In this document: in pieces, positions 44,759-51,925 of the stretch
Position numbering within the stretch: position 1 is the stretch's first letter
Layout: each line of letters opens with the position of its first letter
Assembly (NCBI GenBank): GCA_023539395.1
Contig: JAKCEX010000006.1
Span: 1 to 51,925 of the forward strand
Source of the DNA: Candidatus Geocrenenecus arthurdayi
Lineage (GTDB): Archaea; Thermoproteota; Nitrososphaeria_A; Caldarchaeales; Wolframiiraptoraceae
Direction: 5' to 3'
DNA: 51,925 nucleotides
Notes under the pieces: generated by a model
Told to the model about the DNA's origin: nothing
Database searches by the model: none
The model's input: the letters and a program-made list of their open reading frames with translations, nothing else
Translations under genes and position numbers: made by a program

Positions 44759-45424
44759 ATGAGGATGGATTGGTATAGCTTAGCCGACTTCTTTAACATT
44801 CTTTCTAGATATGCATATCTAGGTGCATTTATGATATCTCTACTAGGTAGCCTTATACCATTCCTGCCTCTACCATATCTTATCCCAATAGTTTTAATGG
44901 CAGATAAGTTTAACCCAGTAATCTTGGGGGTGGCCGCTGGATTAGGAGGAGCAGTAGGAAAGATTACATCATATCTTATTGGTAGGGTTAGTAGGAGGTT
45001 CTTCTCACTGAAGAATAGTAGGGAGAGCTTTATAACGAGAGCAATAGATAAGTATGGTGTCCTAGCTGTTTTCTTGTTTGCTCTTACACCATTACCAGAT
45101 GATGTACTGTATATCCCAGTGGGTTTCGCTAGGATGAACTTCATGAAATTCATGGTTGCAAACGCATTAGGTAAGATAGTTCTCACAATAATGGTAGCTC
45201 TCCTTGGGAGAGCATACTTTACGCTAGTTAGATTGTATATCGGTAGCGAGGCAGGCATATACCCAGTAATAGGCTCCATAATATTCATGATTATACTAAG
45301 CATAATATTATTCAAGATAGATTGGGAGACAGTTATAGAGAACTATAAAAAACACGGATTAATAAAAACAATAAAGATACTGCTATCCCCACCCAAAAGT
45401 AACTCTAGAAATAAGCATCTATAA
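44759..45424 (+). CDS. VTT/DedA (SNARE-associated) family membrane protein
   Basis: A 221-residue protein with five or six hydrophobic segments. The VTT-domain pattern is visible: GGAVGKITSYLIGR, then KYGVLAVFLFALTPLPDDVLYIPVGFARM, and a Gly-Lys in the next helix (NALGK). The family moves lipid carriers or phospholipids across membranes; some bacterial members flip undecaprenyl phosphate. The start is ATG at 44759, about 25 bases after an ACTTTAATTA element, so the mRNA is likely leaderless. A basic tail ends the protein. Confidence 0.82.
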   Translation: MRMDWYSLADFFNILSRYAYLGAFMISLLGSLIPFLPLPYLIPIVLMADKFNPVILGVAAGLGGAVGKITSYLIGRVSRRFFSLKNSRESFITRAIDKYGVLAVFLFALTPLPDDVLYIPVGFARMNFMKFMVANALGKIVLTIMVALLGRAYFTLVRLYIGSEAGIYPVIGSIIFMIILSIILFKIDWETVIENYKKHGLIKTIKILLSPPKSNSRNKHL

Positions 45425-45487
45425 ATAAACAAAAACTAATCAAAACCCAAGTTAGGTTTAATACTGGAAAAAGATAGATAAAACAAG

Positions 45488-45580
45488 GGGCCCGTAGCTC
45501 AGCCAGGTAGAGAAAATACATCCACCTAGAGCGGCGGGCTCTTAACCCGTTGGTCGGGGGTTCGAATCCCCCCGGGCCCG
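45488..45580 (+). tRNA. tRNA-Lys(CUU) with a 19-nt intron in the D arm
   Basis: Acceptor GGGCCCG (45488-45494) pairs with CGGGCCC (45573-45579), discriminator G. The anticodon loop CTCTTAA gives CTT. The D stem is interrupted: TAGAG is repeated on both sides of the insert. AGGT (45505-45508) pairs with ACCT (45524-45527) and each side is followed by a three-base bulge AGA. Cutting AG/A on both sides removes 45511-45529 and restores the D stem GCTC/GAGC. Confidence 0.94.
45511..45529 (+). other. Non-canonical tRNA intron (tRNA-Lys)
   Basis: Nineteen bases in the 3' strand of the D stem. Core helix and both bulges are perfect; flanking helices are weak. Confidence 0.8.
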
Positions 45581-45646
45581 TTAAATAGCTGCTAAGTTTT
45601 TGCTAATTCATGTTTTTATTTTTGGATCTCTACATTCTTATGACTT

Positions 45647-46180
45647 ATGATGGAATTTGAAGTTTTGAAAGATAGAGGGGAGCTGGTTAGGTTTCTTTTC
45701 TGCTGTGGTCTGGTTGAAGAAAAGGTCTCTAACGCGTATAGGTCTCTTGCTTCTAGGCTGGATAATGTTGTTGCTAAGATTTTGTTAGAATATATTGCTG
45801 ATGATTCTCTTAAACATTCAAAGATTCTTTTAGGAGTTTCTAATCATCTCGGAGTTAGAGATGTAGATTTGGAAGAATGTAGAAAAATCGTAGGTTTAAC
45901 ATCTATCAGAATAATAGAGGATGCTGAGAAAGTTATCGCTGGAGAAAATAAGGTCTCTATGAAGGAGATCGCATTTGAGTTTGATAACTTAATTGACCTT
46001 GAGAGATATTTTGGTGAAGAATACTTCAGCATACTTCAGCTAAAGCTACTCGAAGCCCTCTTAGAATTTGAGGAGGTCGAACTGGGTTTACTGAAAGAAG
46101 TCCTTGAGTATATTATTGAAGATGAGAAAAGACATGAAAAGATACTTCAAGCTATTAAGATGTATGCTTCACAGAAATAA
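45647..46180 (+). CDS. Ferritin-like (rubrerythrin-type) four-helix protein
   Basis: A 177-residue helical protein with the spacing of a ferritin-like diiron bundle. Likely ligands are Glu24/25 in helix one, Asp53 with His57 in ADDSLKH (helix two), Glu in YFGEEYF (helix three), and Glu160 with His163 in EDEKRHEKIL (helix four). The usual ExxH of helix two is an Asp variant. It lacks a rubredoxin domain. The likely role is peroxide reduction or iron handling. It begins with two Met codons; the first, at 45647, is about 30 bases after a TTTTTATTT element. Confidence 0.7.
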   Translation: MMEFEVLKDRGELVRFLFCCGLVEEKVSNAYRSLASRLDNVVAKILLEYIADDSLKHSKILLGVSNHLGVRDVDLEECRKIVGLTSIRIIEDAEKVIAGENKVSMKEIAFEFDNLIDLERYFGEEYFSILQLKLLEALLEFEEVELGLLKEVLEYIIEDEKRHEKILQAIKMYASQK

Positions 46181-46353
46181 TGCTAAAGTTATTCAACCTC
46201 CATGTTCTCAATCTAGATGTATGCTGGCTTAATTCAATTGATTATCTAGAAGTGAGTTGATAGAGCAAAGACGCTCTTCTATTGCTTCTCTCCAAATTTC
46301 TAAAGTATTTATTGACTACTTAAATAGTAGGAGGCTTTCTTGTTTAAGGCGGA

Positions 46354-49257
46354 ATGGCGTCTAGTAGAGAAGAATATTTCATAGATTCAGCTTTAGATTA
46401 TGAGAAGAAGTGGATTACTAGGTGGAGTGAGGCTAAAATCTTCGAGGCAGACCCAGATCCATCGAGACCAAAATTCTTCATATGTGTTCCATATTCTTAT
46501 CAGAATGGTCCTCTACATATTGGGCATGGGTTCACTTTTACTAGAGGTGATGCATATGCACGGTTTAAGAGGATGCAGGGGTATAATGTTCTCTTCCCCT
46601 GGGCTTGGCATTGGACTGGCGAGGCAGTTGCAGGAACTAGTGAGAGGCTTAAGCAGGGAGACCAGCTGATTAGGAGGGTTCTAGTAGAGATTGATGGGGT
46701 ACCCCCGGAGATAGTTGATAAGTTTATTGACCCTGCATACATTAGTAGATACTACACTGAGGAGAATAGGAGAGTTGTTAAAGCTATTGGTTTCTCAGTA
46801 GATTTTAGACGTGAATTCTATACTACAGACCTCCATCCATATTATAGTAAATTCATTACTTGGCAGTATCTTACCTTGAAGAAGAAAGGATACATAGTTA
46901 TGGGTGAGCACCCAGTTGTATGGTGTCCACATTGTAATAGTGCTACTGGAGACCATGATAGACTAATTGGAGAGGGAGTCTCACCTGAAGAATATACTCT
47001 AGTATATTTTAGGATGGGTGATGTATACTTTGCTGCTGCTACTCTTAGACCTGAGACGATCTTCGGGGTTACAAACGTTTGGATAAACCCTAACTATACT
47101 TATCTTATCGTGGAGATTGATGGAAAGAAGCTATTAATTTCAAGGAGAGCATTTGAGAAACTTTCTCAACAGAAGAAGAATGTTAAGATAGTTTCTGAAG
47201 TTGATCCTAGGAAGCTTATCGGTAGGATGGTGGAAACTCCTCTTACAGGCTTGCTTACACCTCTACTTCCAGCAGATTTCGTTGACCCAAACTTTGGCTC
47301 AGGAGTAGTATATAGCGTACCAGGGCATGCACCTTATGATTATGCAGGTCTGTTAACTTTAAGGAAGAAGCTAGAGGAGAAAGATGAATATGGTATAAGT
47401 GGTATAGTCGAGGAGATTAAGCCTATATCTATTATCCGTGTACCTGGTTATGGGGATTATCCAGCAGTTGAGATTGTTGAGAAGATGAAGATAATTGATG
47501 ATAAGGACCCTAGGCTTGAGGATGCTACGAGAGAGATCTATTCAAAAGAATTTCATAGTGGTGTATTGAAAGAGAATTGTGGGGAATTCTCAGGTCAGAG
47601 GGTTAGTGAAGCTAGAGAGAATGTAAAGAAGAAGCTTATACAGGAGGGTTTAGGAGATATTATGTGGGAGCTCCCAGAAAGAGTTGTTTGTAGATGTGGA
47701 ACTGAATGCTTGGTTAAGATTGTTGAAGATCAATGGTTTCTAAAATATTCTGATAGTGAGTGGAAGAATAAAGTGAGGAATCATATTGCTACTATGAAGA
47801 TATATCCTGAAGAAGCTAGACAATGGTTCTTGAATGTTGTAGATTGGCTTAGAGACTGGGCATGTACAAGGAAGACGGGTTTAGGTACTAAGCTTCCATG
47901 GGATCCTGAATGGATAGTTGAGACATTAAGTGATTCAACAATTTATCCTGCTCTCTACACTATAAGCAAGTACTTGAATAGAGGCGATGTTAAACCTGAG
48001 CAGCTTACAGTTGAAGTATTAGACTATGTCTTCTTAGGATTAGGAGACCCAGTTAAAATCTCTTCTAAGAATAAGATAGATTTGAAACTGTTGAAGATGA
48101 TGAGGGAGGAATTCCTCTACTGGTATCCTGTAGATATGAGGATATCTGCTAAAGAGCTTGTCCCCAATCATCTTACATTCTACTTATTCCATCATGCTGC
48201 AATCTTTGATGAGAAGCTTTGGCCCAGAGGTATCTCGGTTAATGGTTTGATAACTATAGAAGGGGAGAAGATGAGTAAGAGTAGAGGGAAGTTCATACCT
48301 CTTAAAACTTCAATCTCAAGGTATGGTGCAGATACAACTAGATGTACTCTTTTACTAGCTGCAGAAGATATGGATGACCCAGATTGGAGAGAGAAGAATG
48401 CGCAAGAAGTTAAATTAATGATTGAGCAGTTCCTCAGGATTGTTAGAGAAGTATCTGGAGCTTCCCTGGTTGATGAAACACCTGTTGATAGATGGTTGAT
48501 GTCTAGATTGCAGAGGAGAATTAAGAATATTACAATGTATATGGAGTCTTTGAAGACTAGGAAAGCATGCCATGAAGCATTGTATGGGATGTATTCTGAT
48601 TGGAGATGGTATCTTAGAAGAACAAACAATGTAATAAGTAAGAATGCTAGAATCTTCATAGAGAATTGGGTGAAGCTTCTAGCACCCTTCATACCATTTA
48701 CATGTGAAGAAGCTTGGAGTATCCTCGGGAGAGAAGGGTTTGTTTCAGTAGAGCCTTGGCCTATAGTATTAGGAGAACTACTGAGCCCTGAAGCAGAGCT
48801 CGCTGAAGAACTCATTATTAAGCTTATGGATGATGTTAGAAGCATAGTAGATGTTTTGGAGAAGAAGCCTAGTAGGGTAATCGTTTATGTTGCTTCTGAG
48901 AGTAAGCTAGATTTAGTAGAGGAAGCTTTAAACTTAGTTAAGGAGGGTGGACAGAAAAGCTTGGGAATACTCATCCGAAAGATCCTTGAGAAGCTACCTG
49001 GCAGGGAGAAGCAAGCACCTACATTAGCTAGAGTACTACTCGATACTGCTTCATCTCTAATATCTACGTATAAGCCTAAAACAATAATAACTATAGCAAG
49101 AATGGAGGAAGAAATCTATAGAGGTGCAGCTGCATTCCTCTCGAATGAGCTATCAACAAATGTTGAAATCTATAGAGAAGGGTCTAAGGGTCTATATGAT
49201 CCATTGGGAAAGGCTGAGATGGCTTTACCACTCCGACCAGGGGTATATGTTGAGTAG
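46354..49257 (+). CDS. leuS: Leucyl-tRNA synthetase, archaeal type
   Basis: Charges tRNA(Leu); two of its substrates are encoded in this window. The 967-residue class I synthetase has the HIGH motif PLHIGHG (53-59), a zinc-like WCPHC segment, the editing domain with ATLRPETIFGVTN, and the KMSKS motif GEKMSKSRG at about 639-643. The insertion of the editing domain and the long C-terminal extension are of the archaeal/eukaryotic form. The start is ATG at 46354 with AAGGCGGA just upstream. Its 3' end overlaps the DUF434 gene. Confidence 0.96.
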   Translation: MASSREEYFIDSALDYEKKWITRWSEAKIFEADPDPSRPKFFICVPYSYQNGPLHIGHGFTFTRGDAYARFKRMQGYNVLFPWAWHWTGEAVAGTSERLKQGDQLIRRVLVEIDGVPPEIVDKFIDPAYISRYYTEENRRVVKAIGFSVDFRREFYTTDLHPYYSKFITWQYLTLKKKGYIVMGEHPVVWCPHCNSATGDHDRLIGEGVSPEEYTLVYFRMGDVYFAAATLRPETIFGVTNVWINPNYTYLIVEIDGKKLLISRRAFEKLSQQKKNVKIVSEVDPRKLIGRMVETPLTGLLTPLLPADFVDPNFGSGVVYSVPGHAPYDYAGLLTLRKKLEEKDEYGISGIVEEIKPISIIRVPGYGDYPAVEIVEKMKIIDDKDPRLEDATREIYSKEFHSGVLKENCGEFSGQRVSEARENVKKKLIQEGLGDIMWELPERVVCRCGTECLVKIVEDQWFLKYSDSEWKNKVRNHIATMKIYPEEARQWFLNVVDWLRDWACTRKTGLGTKLPWDPEWIVETLSDSTIYPALYTISKYLNRGDVKPEQLTVEVLDYVFLGLGDPVKISSKNKIDLKLLKMMREEFLYWYPVDMRISAKELVPNHLTFYLFHHAAIFDEKLWPRGISVNGLITIEGEKMSKSRGKFIPLKTSISRYGADTTRCTLLLAAEDMDDPDWREKNAQEVKLMIEQFLRIVREVSGASLVDETPVDRWLMSRLQRRIKNITMYMESLKTRKACHEALYGMYSDWRWYLRRTNNVISKNARIFIENWVKLLAPFIPFTCEEAWSILGREGFVSVEPWPIVLGELLSPEAELAEELIIKLMDDVRSIVDVLEKKPSRVIVYVASESKLDLVEEALNLVKEGGQKSLGILIRKILEKLPGREKQAPTLARVLLDTASSLISTYKPKTIITIARMEEEIYRGAAAFLSNELSTNVEIYREGSKGLYDPLGKAEMALPLRPGVYVE

Positions 49258-49918
49258 AATGTATGATCGTTTTGAAGTTTTGAAGGAGGCTGCAGTAGAC
49301 CTTAGATACCTGCTTGATAGAGGGTATCGTAAGGAGTCAGCTTTAAGACTTATTGGAGATAAGTACCAGCTGGATAAGAGTGAGCGTCTAGTTTTGTATC
49401 GGTCTACCTATTCAAAGAATGAAATCCAGAATGTTAAAGAGAAGATGCTGGAGTCTTCGATGGTTTCTGGGAAAGATCTCTGGATTGATGGTTTCAATGT
49501 ATTGAATACTGTTGAGGCCGCATTGAAAGGAGAACTCTTAATCTTATGTGATGATGGGATTGTTAGAGATTTCTCCCAAGTATATGGAAGATACAGGTTT
49601 AGTCAGCTTACATTATCTTCGCTTCAACTTATAATGGGGGAGTTAAAGAATCTATACCCTTCATGTGTAAGGGTCTTTTATGATTCTCAGATAAGTAAGA
49701 GTGGAGAGATAGCTAAGATAACTAGGGAAGTAATTTCAAACCTAGGATTAAGAGGGGATGCAGAAACTACCAAGACTGTAGACTCTATCTTATCCAAGAC
49801 GGATGCTGTAGTCTGTACAAGTGATTCTGTAATCCTCTCAGCATGTAGATACATCTTCGACCTAGCTGGTTACATAATAACTAGTAGGATCGATAATGCA
49901 GTGATACTTACTCTATAG
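49247..49918 (+). CDS. DUF434-domain protein
   Basis: About 223 residues. The N terminus FEVLKEAAVDLRYLLDRGYRKES and the core segments LWIDGFNVLNTVEAAL, LCDDGIVRDFS, FYDSQISKSGEIA and VVCTSDSVIL are diagnostic of DUF434, an archaeal family. The spaced acidic residues (DGFN, DDG, FYDS, TSDS) look like a NYN/PIN-type nuclease site, which is an inference. The frame is open further upstream inside leuS. The ATG at 49247 overlaps leuS by 11 bases and has GGGGT just ahead; the ATG at 49259 is the alternative. Confidence 0.82.
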   Translation: MLSRMYDRFEVLKEAAVDLRYLLDRGYRKESALRLIGDKYQLDKSERLVLYRSTYSKNEIQNVKEKMLESSMVSGKDLWIDGFNVLNTVEAALKGELLILCDDGIVRDFSQVYGRYRFSQLTLSSLQLIMGELKNLYPSCVRVFYDSQISKSGEIAKITREVISNLGLRGDAETTKTVDSILSKTDAVVCTSDSVILSACRYIFDLAGYIITSRIDNAVILTL

Positions 49919-50055
49919 GGTGTGGCCAATAATCCCTCTGGGATGTTAGAAGAATACTTTGGAAATACTCTATTTGGGATTTGAAACAATCTATACAGTA
50001 ATGGATATTAATCTGTTTTATAGAATGTATGGACGGGCACTTAGTGGTTAGAAGT

Positions 50056-50115
50056 GGGAGACTTGGAGTCTCTCCATCATGCTATATGTTGAGGGTAGAC
50101 AGCTACTTCTCTCCC
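50056..50115 (+). promoter_or_regulatory. pyrG leader with two competing hairpins
   Basis: GAGACT (50058-50063) and AGTCTC (50067-50072) form a perfect hairpin with loop TGG, extended by G56-C74 and a G-T pair. The same GGGAGA (50056-50061) can instead pair with TCTCCC (50110-50115), eight bases before the Shine-Dalgarno GGTGAT at 50123. The two structures exclude each other. A TATA-like TTTTATAG near 50016-50022 would place this stretch in the pyrG mRNA leader. Confidence 0.35.
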
Positions 50116-50133
50116 CTCTTTTGGTGATAGGAT

Positions 50134-51798
50134 ATGGTGAAGTATGTTTTTGTTACTGGTGGGGTTTTAAGTGGGATTGGGAAAGGTGTTGTAACTGCAT
50201 CTATAGGTAAGTTGTTCCAGTTTAGAGGGTTTACTGTTGATGCTATGAAGATTGATCCTTATCTTAATGTTGACCCTGGGACTTTAAACCCTATTGAGCA
50301 TGGAGAAGTCTTTGTATGCGAAGAGGTTTGGAGGTTTCAGCCAGTTCCTGGACAAGTATTTAATATTGCTGAAGTAGACCAGGATTTTGGAACTTATGAG
50401 AGGTTCCTAGATGTTGATATGCACCCCCAGAATAATATTACTTCTGGTCAGATATATCTCACGGTTGTTTTGAAGGAGAGGTTTGGAGAATACCTTGGAA
50501 AGACTGTTCAAGTTATACCTCATGTAACTAATGAGATTAAGAAGAGGATAGTTGAAGCATCATTTAGGAGAAGCCCAGATGTTTTCGTTGTTGAGGTTGG
50601 AGGTACGGTAGGTGATATTGAGACTATGCCTTATCTTGAAGCAATTAGGCAGCTGAGGCTAGAGCTTGAGAAGGATCAGACTGTTCTAGTTCATGTAACT
50701 CTTATACCATATCTTGGAACAGTTGGGCAGCATAAGACTAAGCCTACTCAGCATAGCGTTAAGGCTCTGCAGAGTATGGGTCTACAGCCAGACATAATTA
50801 TCGGTAGGAGCGATAAGCTTCTAACAGAAGATGTTAAAGAGAAGATTAGCTTATTCTGTAATGTTCCAAAGAAAGCTGTTATCTCTGACCCTGACTTAGA
50901 AACAATATATGATCTCCCACTAGTATTTGAAGAACAAGGGTTAGGAGAACTCTTATGTAAACTATTGAATCTCAAGGATAACGTTAACTGTGAGAGAGTA
51001 GATGAGTGGAGGAAGCTTGTTGAACGTTTTAAGAATCCTAGAGATTCCATAGATATAGCAATGGTTGGGAAATACTGTCAGATAACTGATAGCTATATTA
51101 GTATAAATGAAGCACTTAAACATGCTGGAGCATACTTTAATGTAAAGGTTAGATTGAATTTTATCGAGTCAGAGGAGTTTGAGGTTAACCCTGGGAAGCT
51201 CTCTATACTAGACCGTTATGATGGGATGCTCTTGACGCCTGGATTTGGGGTTAGAGGTGTAGAGGGGATGATAATGTCTGCACAATATGCTCTGAGAAGA
51301 AGGATACCATTCTTAGGGATATGTTTCGGTGCACAGTTAATGTTTATTGCTTTTGCTAGAGAATATCTAGGTTTAAAGGATGCAAATAGTAGTGAGGTTA
51401 AACCTGATACAGCTCATCCAGTCGTTGACCTTATGGAAGAACAGAAGAAAGCTAAAATAATTGGAGGTACAATGAAGCTTTCAGCTAGAAAGATAAAAGT
51501 TGTTGAAGATACTAAACTCTACAGAGCATATGGTTCATCTGAGATTATTGAAAGGTTTAGGCATAGATACCACATAGTTCCAAGCTATGCAAAGATAGCT
51601 GAAGAGAAAGGGCTAGTAATCTCAGCATACGATGTAGAAGACGGCTCAATATGTGGTATAGAGCTTAAAGATGCATGGATAATAGGAGTACAATTCCACC
51701 CAGAATTCAAGAGTAGACCAAACAAACCATCCCCAATCTACCTAGCGTTTATAAGAAACATCCTAGAAAACAAGAAGAAATCAAACAATAAAACATAG
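50134..51798 (+). CDS. pyrG: CTP synthase, divergent form
   Basis: Makes CTP from UTP, ATP and glutamine. The 554-residue protein has the synthetase domain with GGVLSGIGKG, YLNVDPGTLNPIEHGEVFV and KTKPTQHSVKAL, then the glutamine amidotransferase domain with nucleophile Cys397 in LGICFGAQ and the FHPE motif. Two oddities stand out. After HGEVFV there is an insert (CEEVWRFQPVPGQVF) before DFGTYERFLD, where most enzymes are about ten residues shorter. The oxyanion-region motif PGGFG is PGFG here, one Gly short. The residue before the KTKPTQ motif is His rather than the usual hydrophobic residue. The start ATG at 50134 has GGTGAT six bases upstream. Confidence 0.94.
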   Translation: MVKYVFVTGGVLSGIGKGVVTASIGKLFQFRGFTVDAMKIDPYLNVDPGTLNPIEHGEVFVCEEVWRFQPVPGQVFNIAEVDQDFGTYERFLDVDMHPQNNITSGQIYLTVVLKERFGEYLGKTVQVIPHVTNEIKKRIVEASFRRSPDVFVVEVGGTVGDIETMPYLEAIRQLRLELEKDQTVLVHVTLIPYLGTVGQHKTKPTQHSVKALQSMGLQPDIIIGRSDKLLTEDVKEKISLFCNVPKKAVISDPDLETIYDLPLVFEEQGLGELLCKLLNLKDNVNCERVDEWRKLVERFKNPRDSIDIAMVGKYCQITDSYISINEALKHAGAYFNVKVRLNFIESEEFEVNPGKLSILDRYDGMLLTPGFGVRGVEGMIMSAQYALRRRIPFLGICFGAQLMFIAFAREYLGLKDANSSEVKPDTAHPVVDLMEEQKKAKIIGGTMKLSARKIKVVEDTKLYRAYGSSEIIERFRHRYHIVPSYAKIAEEKGLVISAYDVEDGSICGIELKDAWIIGVQFHPEFKSRPNKPSPIYLAFIRNILENKKKSNNKT

Positions 51799-51833
51799 AA
51801 AACTCTATCAAAAACGATACAAACACCTATAAT

Positions 51834-51925
51834 GGGCCCGTAGCCTAGAATGGATATGGCGCCGGCCTCCGGAAGAAAACTCTAGAGAAAGCCGGAGGAC
51901 GGGGGTTCAAGTCCCCCCGGGCCCG
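51834..51925 (+). tRNA. tRNA-Arg(CCG) with a 17-nt intron at 37/38
   Basis: Acceptor GGGCCCG (51834-51840) pairs with the last strand CGGGCCC, discriminator G at 51925, the final base of the window. The D stem GCC/GGC has a 12-base loop with GG. The anticodon stem CCGGC (51862-51866) pairs with GCCGG (51891-51895), loop CTCCGG then the insert, anticodon CCG at 51869-51871. Intron about 51873-51889 at the canonical site. The core helix is only CTC:GAG with a C-A mismatch, so the motif is relaxed. T arm and acceptor are like those of tRNA-Lys. Confidence 0.93.
51873..51889 (+). other. Canonical-position tRNA intron (tRNA-Arg)
   Basis: Seventeen A-rich bases after position 37. The exact ends may shift by a base because of flanking A residues. 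Confidence 0.7.

Noticed and set aside
44734-45315. A 193-residue ORF antisense to the VTT protein gene
   Set aside because: It mirrors the codon pattern of the VTT gene, whose family motifs are clear, and has none of its own.
48192-48845. A 217-residue ORF antisense to leuS
   Set aside because: It lies wholly within the leuS catalytic region and shows no family features.
50032-50075. A tRNA-Pro-like 5' half: ACTT/AAGT with a D-loop-like AGTGGTTAG, then a stem with loop CTTGGAG
   Set aside because: U8 is missing, no acceptor partner, T arm or GTTCAAAT follows, and no matching 3' half was found in the window. A split tRNA would need the other half elsewhere; chance or a pyrG leader hairpin is simpler.
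1-51925. CRISPR array
   Set aside because: I saw no set of regularly spaced 24-40 base direct repeats anywhere in the window.

Overview
The window looks like a piece of a chromosome from a thermophilic archaeon of the TACK / Thermoproteota side of the tree. The evidence is archaeal-type SRP54, Pus10, GatD/GatE, archaeal LeuRS and CTP synthase, a UbiA enzyme of archaeal ether-lipid synthesis and PINA. Many genes have a TATA box about 25 bases upstream of the start codon, giving leaderless or very short-leader mRNAs. Every tRNA gene that lies fully inside the window is interrupted by one or more short introns, mostly at non-canonical positions, a habit best known from Thermoproteales and relatives. 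Base composition is AT-rich. I cannot name the genus from the sequence alone.

Layout. 1-4231: the end of tRNA-Ala(UGC), a pus10-srp54 pair, a divergent sugar-nucleotide epimerase and an intron-bearing tRNA-Ala(GGC). 4290-11016: Fe-dependent alcohol dehydrogenase, RNase J-like nuclease, a CBS protein with a ribosome-hibernation-factor-like tail, two membrane proteins and glutamine synthetase. 11017-12198: a decayed stretch with a DUF488-like mini-ORF, tRNA-Trp with inserts in two arms and the remains of a transposase. 12199-15442: gatD-gatE, the tRNA-dependent Gln-tRNA amidotransferase. 15562-18681: two translationally coupled winged-helix proteins, then a cluster of two related four-helix membrane proteins and a secreted protein. 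19120-24668: pyruvate kinase, a DEDD exonuclease, tRNA-Leu(GAG), a DegT aminotransferase, a GNAT protein and a UbiA prenyltransferase. 24937-28208: tRNA-Leu(UAG), a RadB-like ATPase, a small membrane protein resembling eukaryotic OSTC/DC2, and PINA. 28250-34172: a seven-gene MoxR/DUF58 operon on the minus strand. 34252-41210: HAD phosphatase, carbamate kinase and a BMP-type nucleoside-like ABC importer. 41425-41970: a dead AAA ATPase gene. 42101-51925: a GGCT-like protein lacking the catalytic Glu, a methyltransferase/ATP-grasp fusion, a VTT membrane protein, tRNA-Lys, a ferritin-like protein, leuS-DUF434, pyrG and tRNA-Arg(CCG).

How the genes work together. Translation dominates: GatDE, LeuRS, seven tRNAs, Pus10 and the hibernation-like CBS protein. 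GlnA supplies glutamine to GatDE and PyrG. RadB-like protein and PINA are neighbours and both fit recombination. The MoxR operon probably assembles or activates a cell-surface complex. The least explained pieces are the methyltransferase/ATP-grasp fusion facing the altered GGCT gene, the OSTC-like protein and the tRNA intron set.
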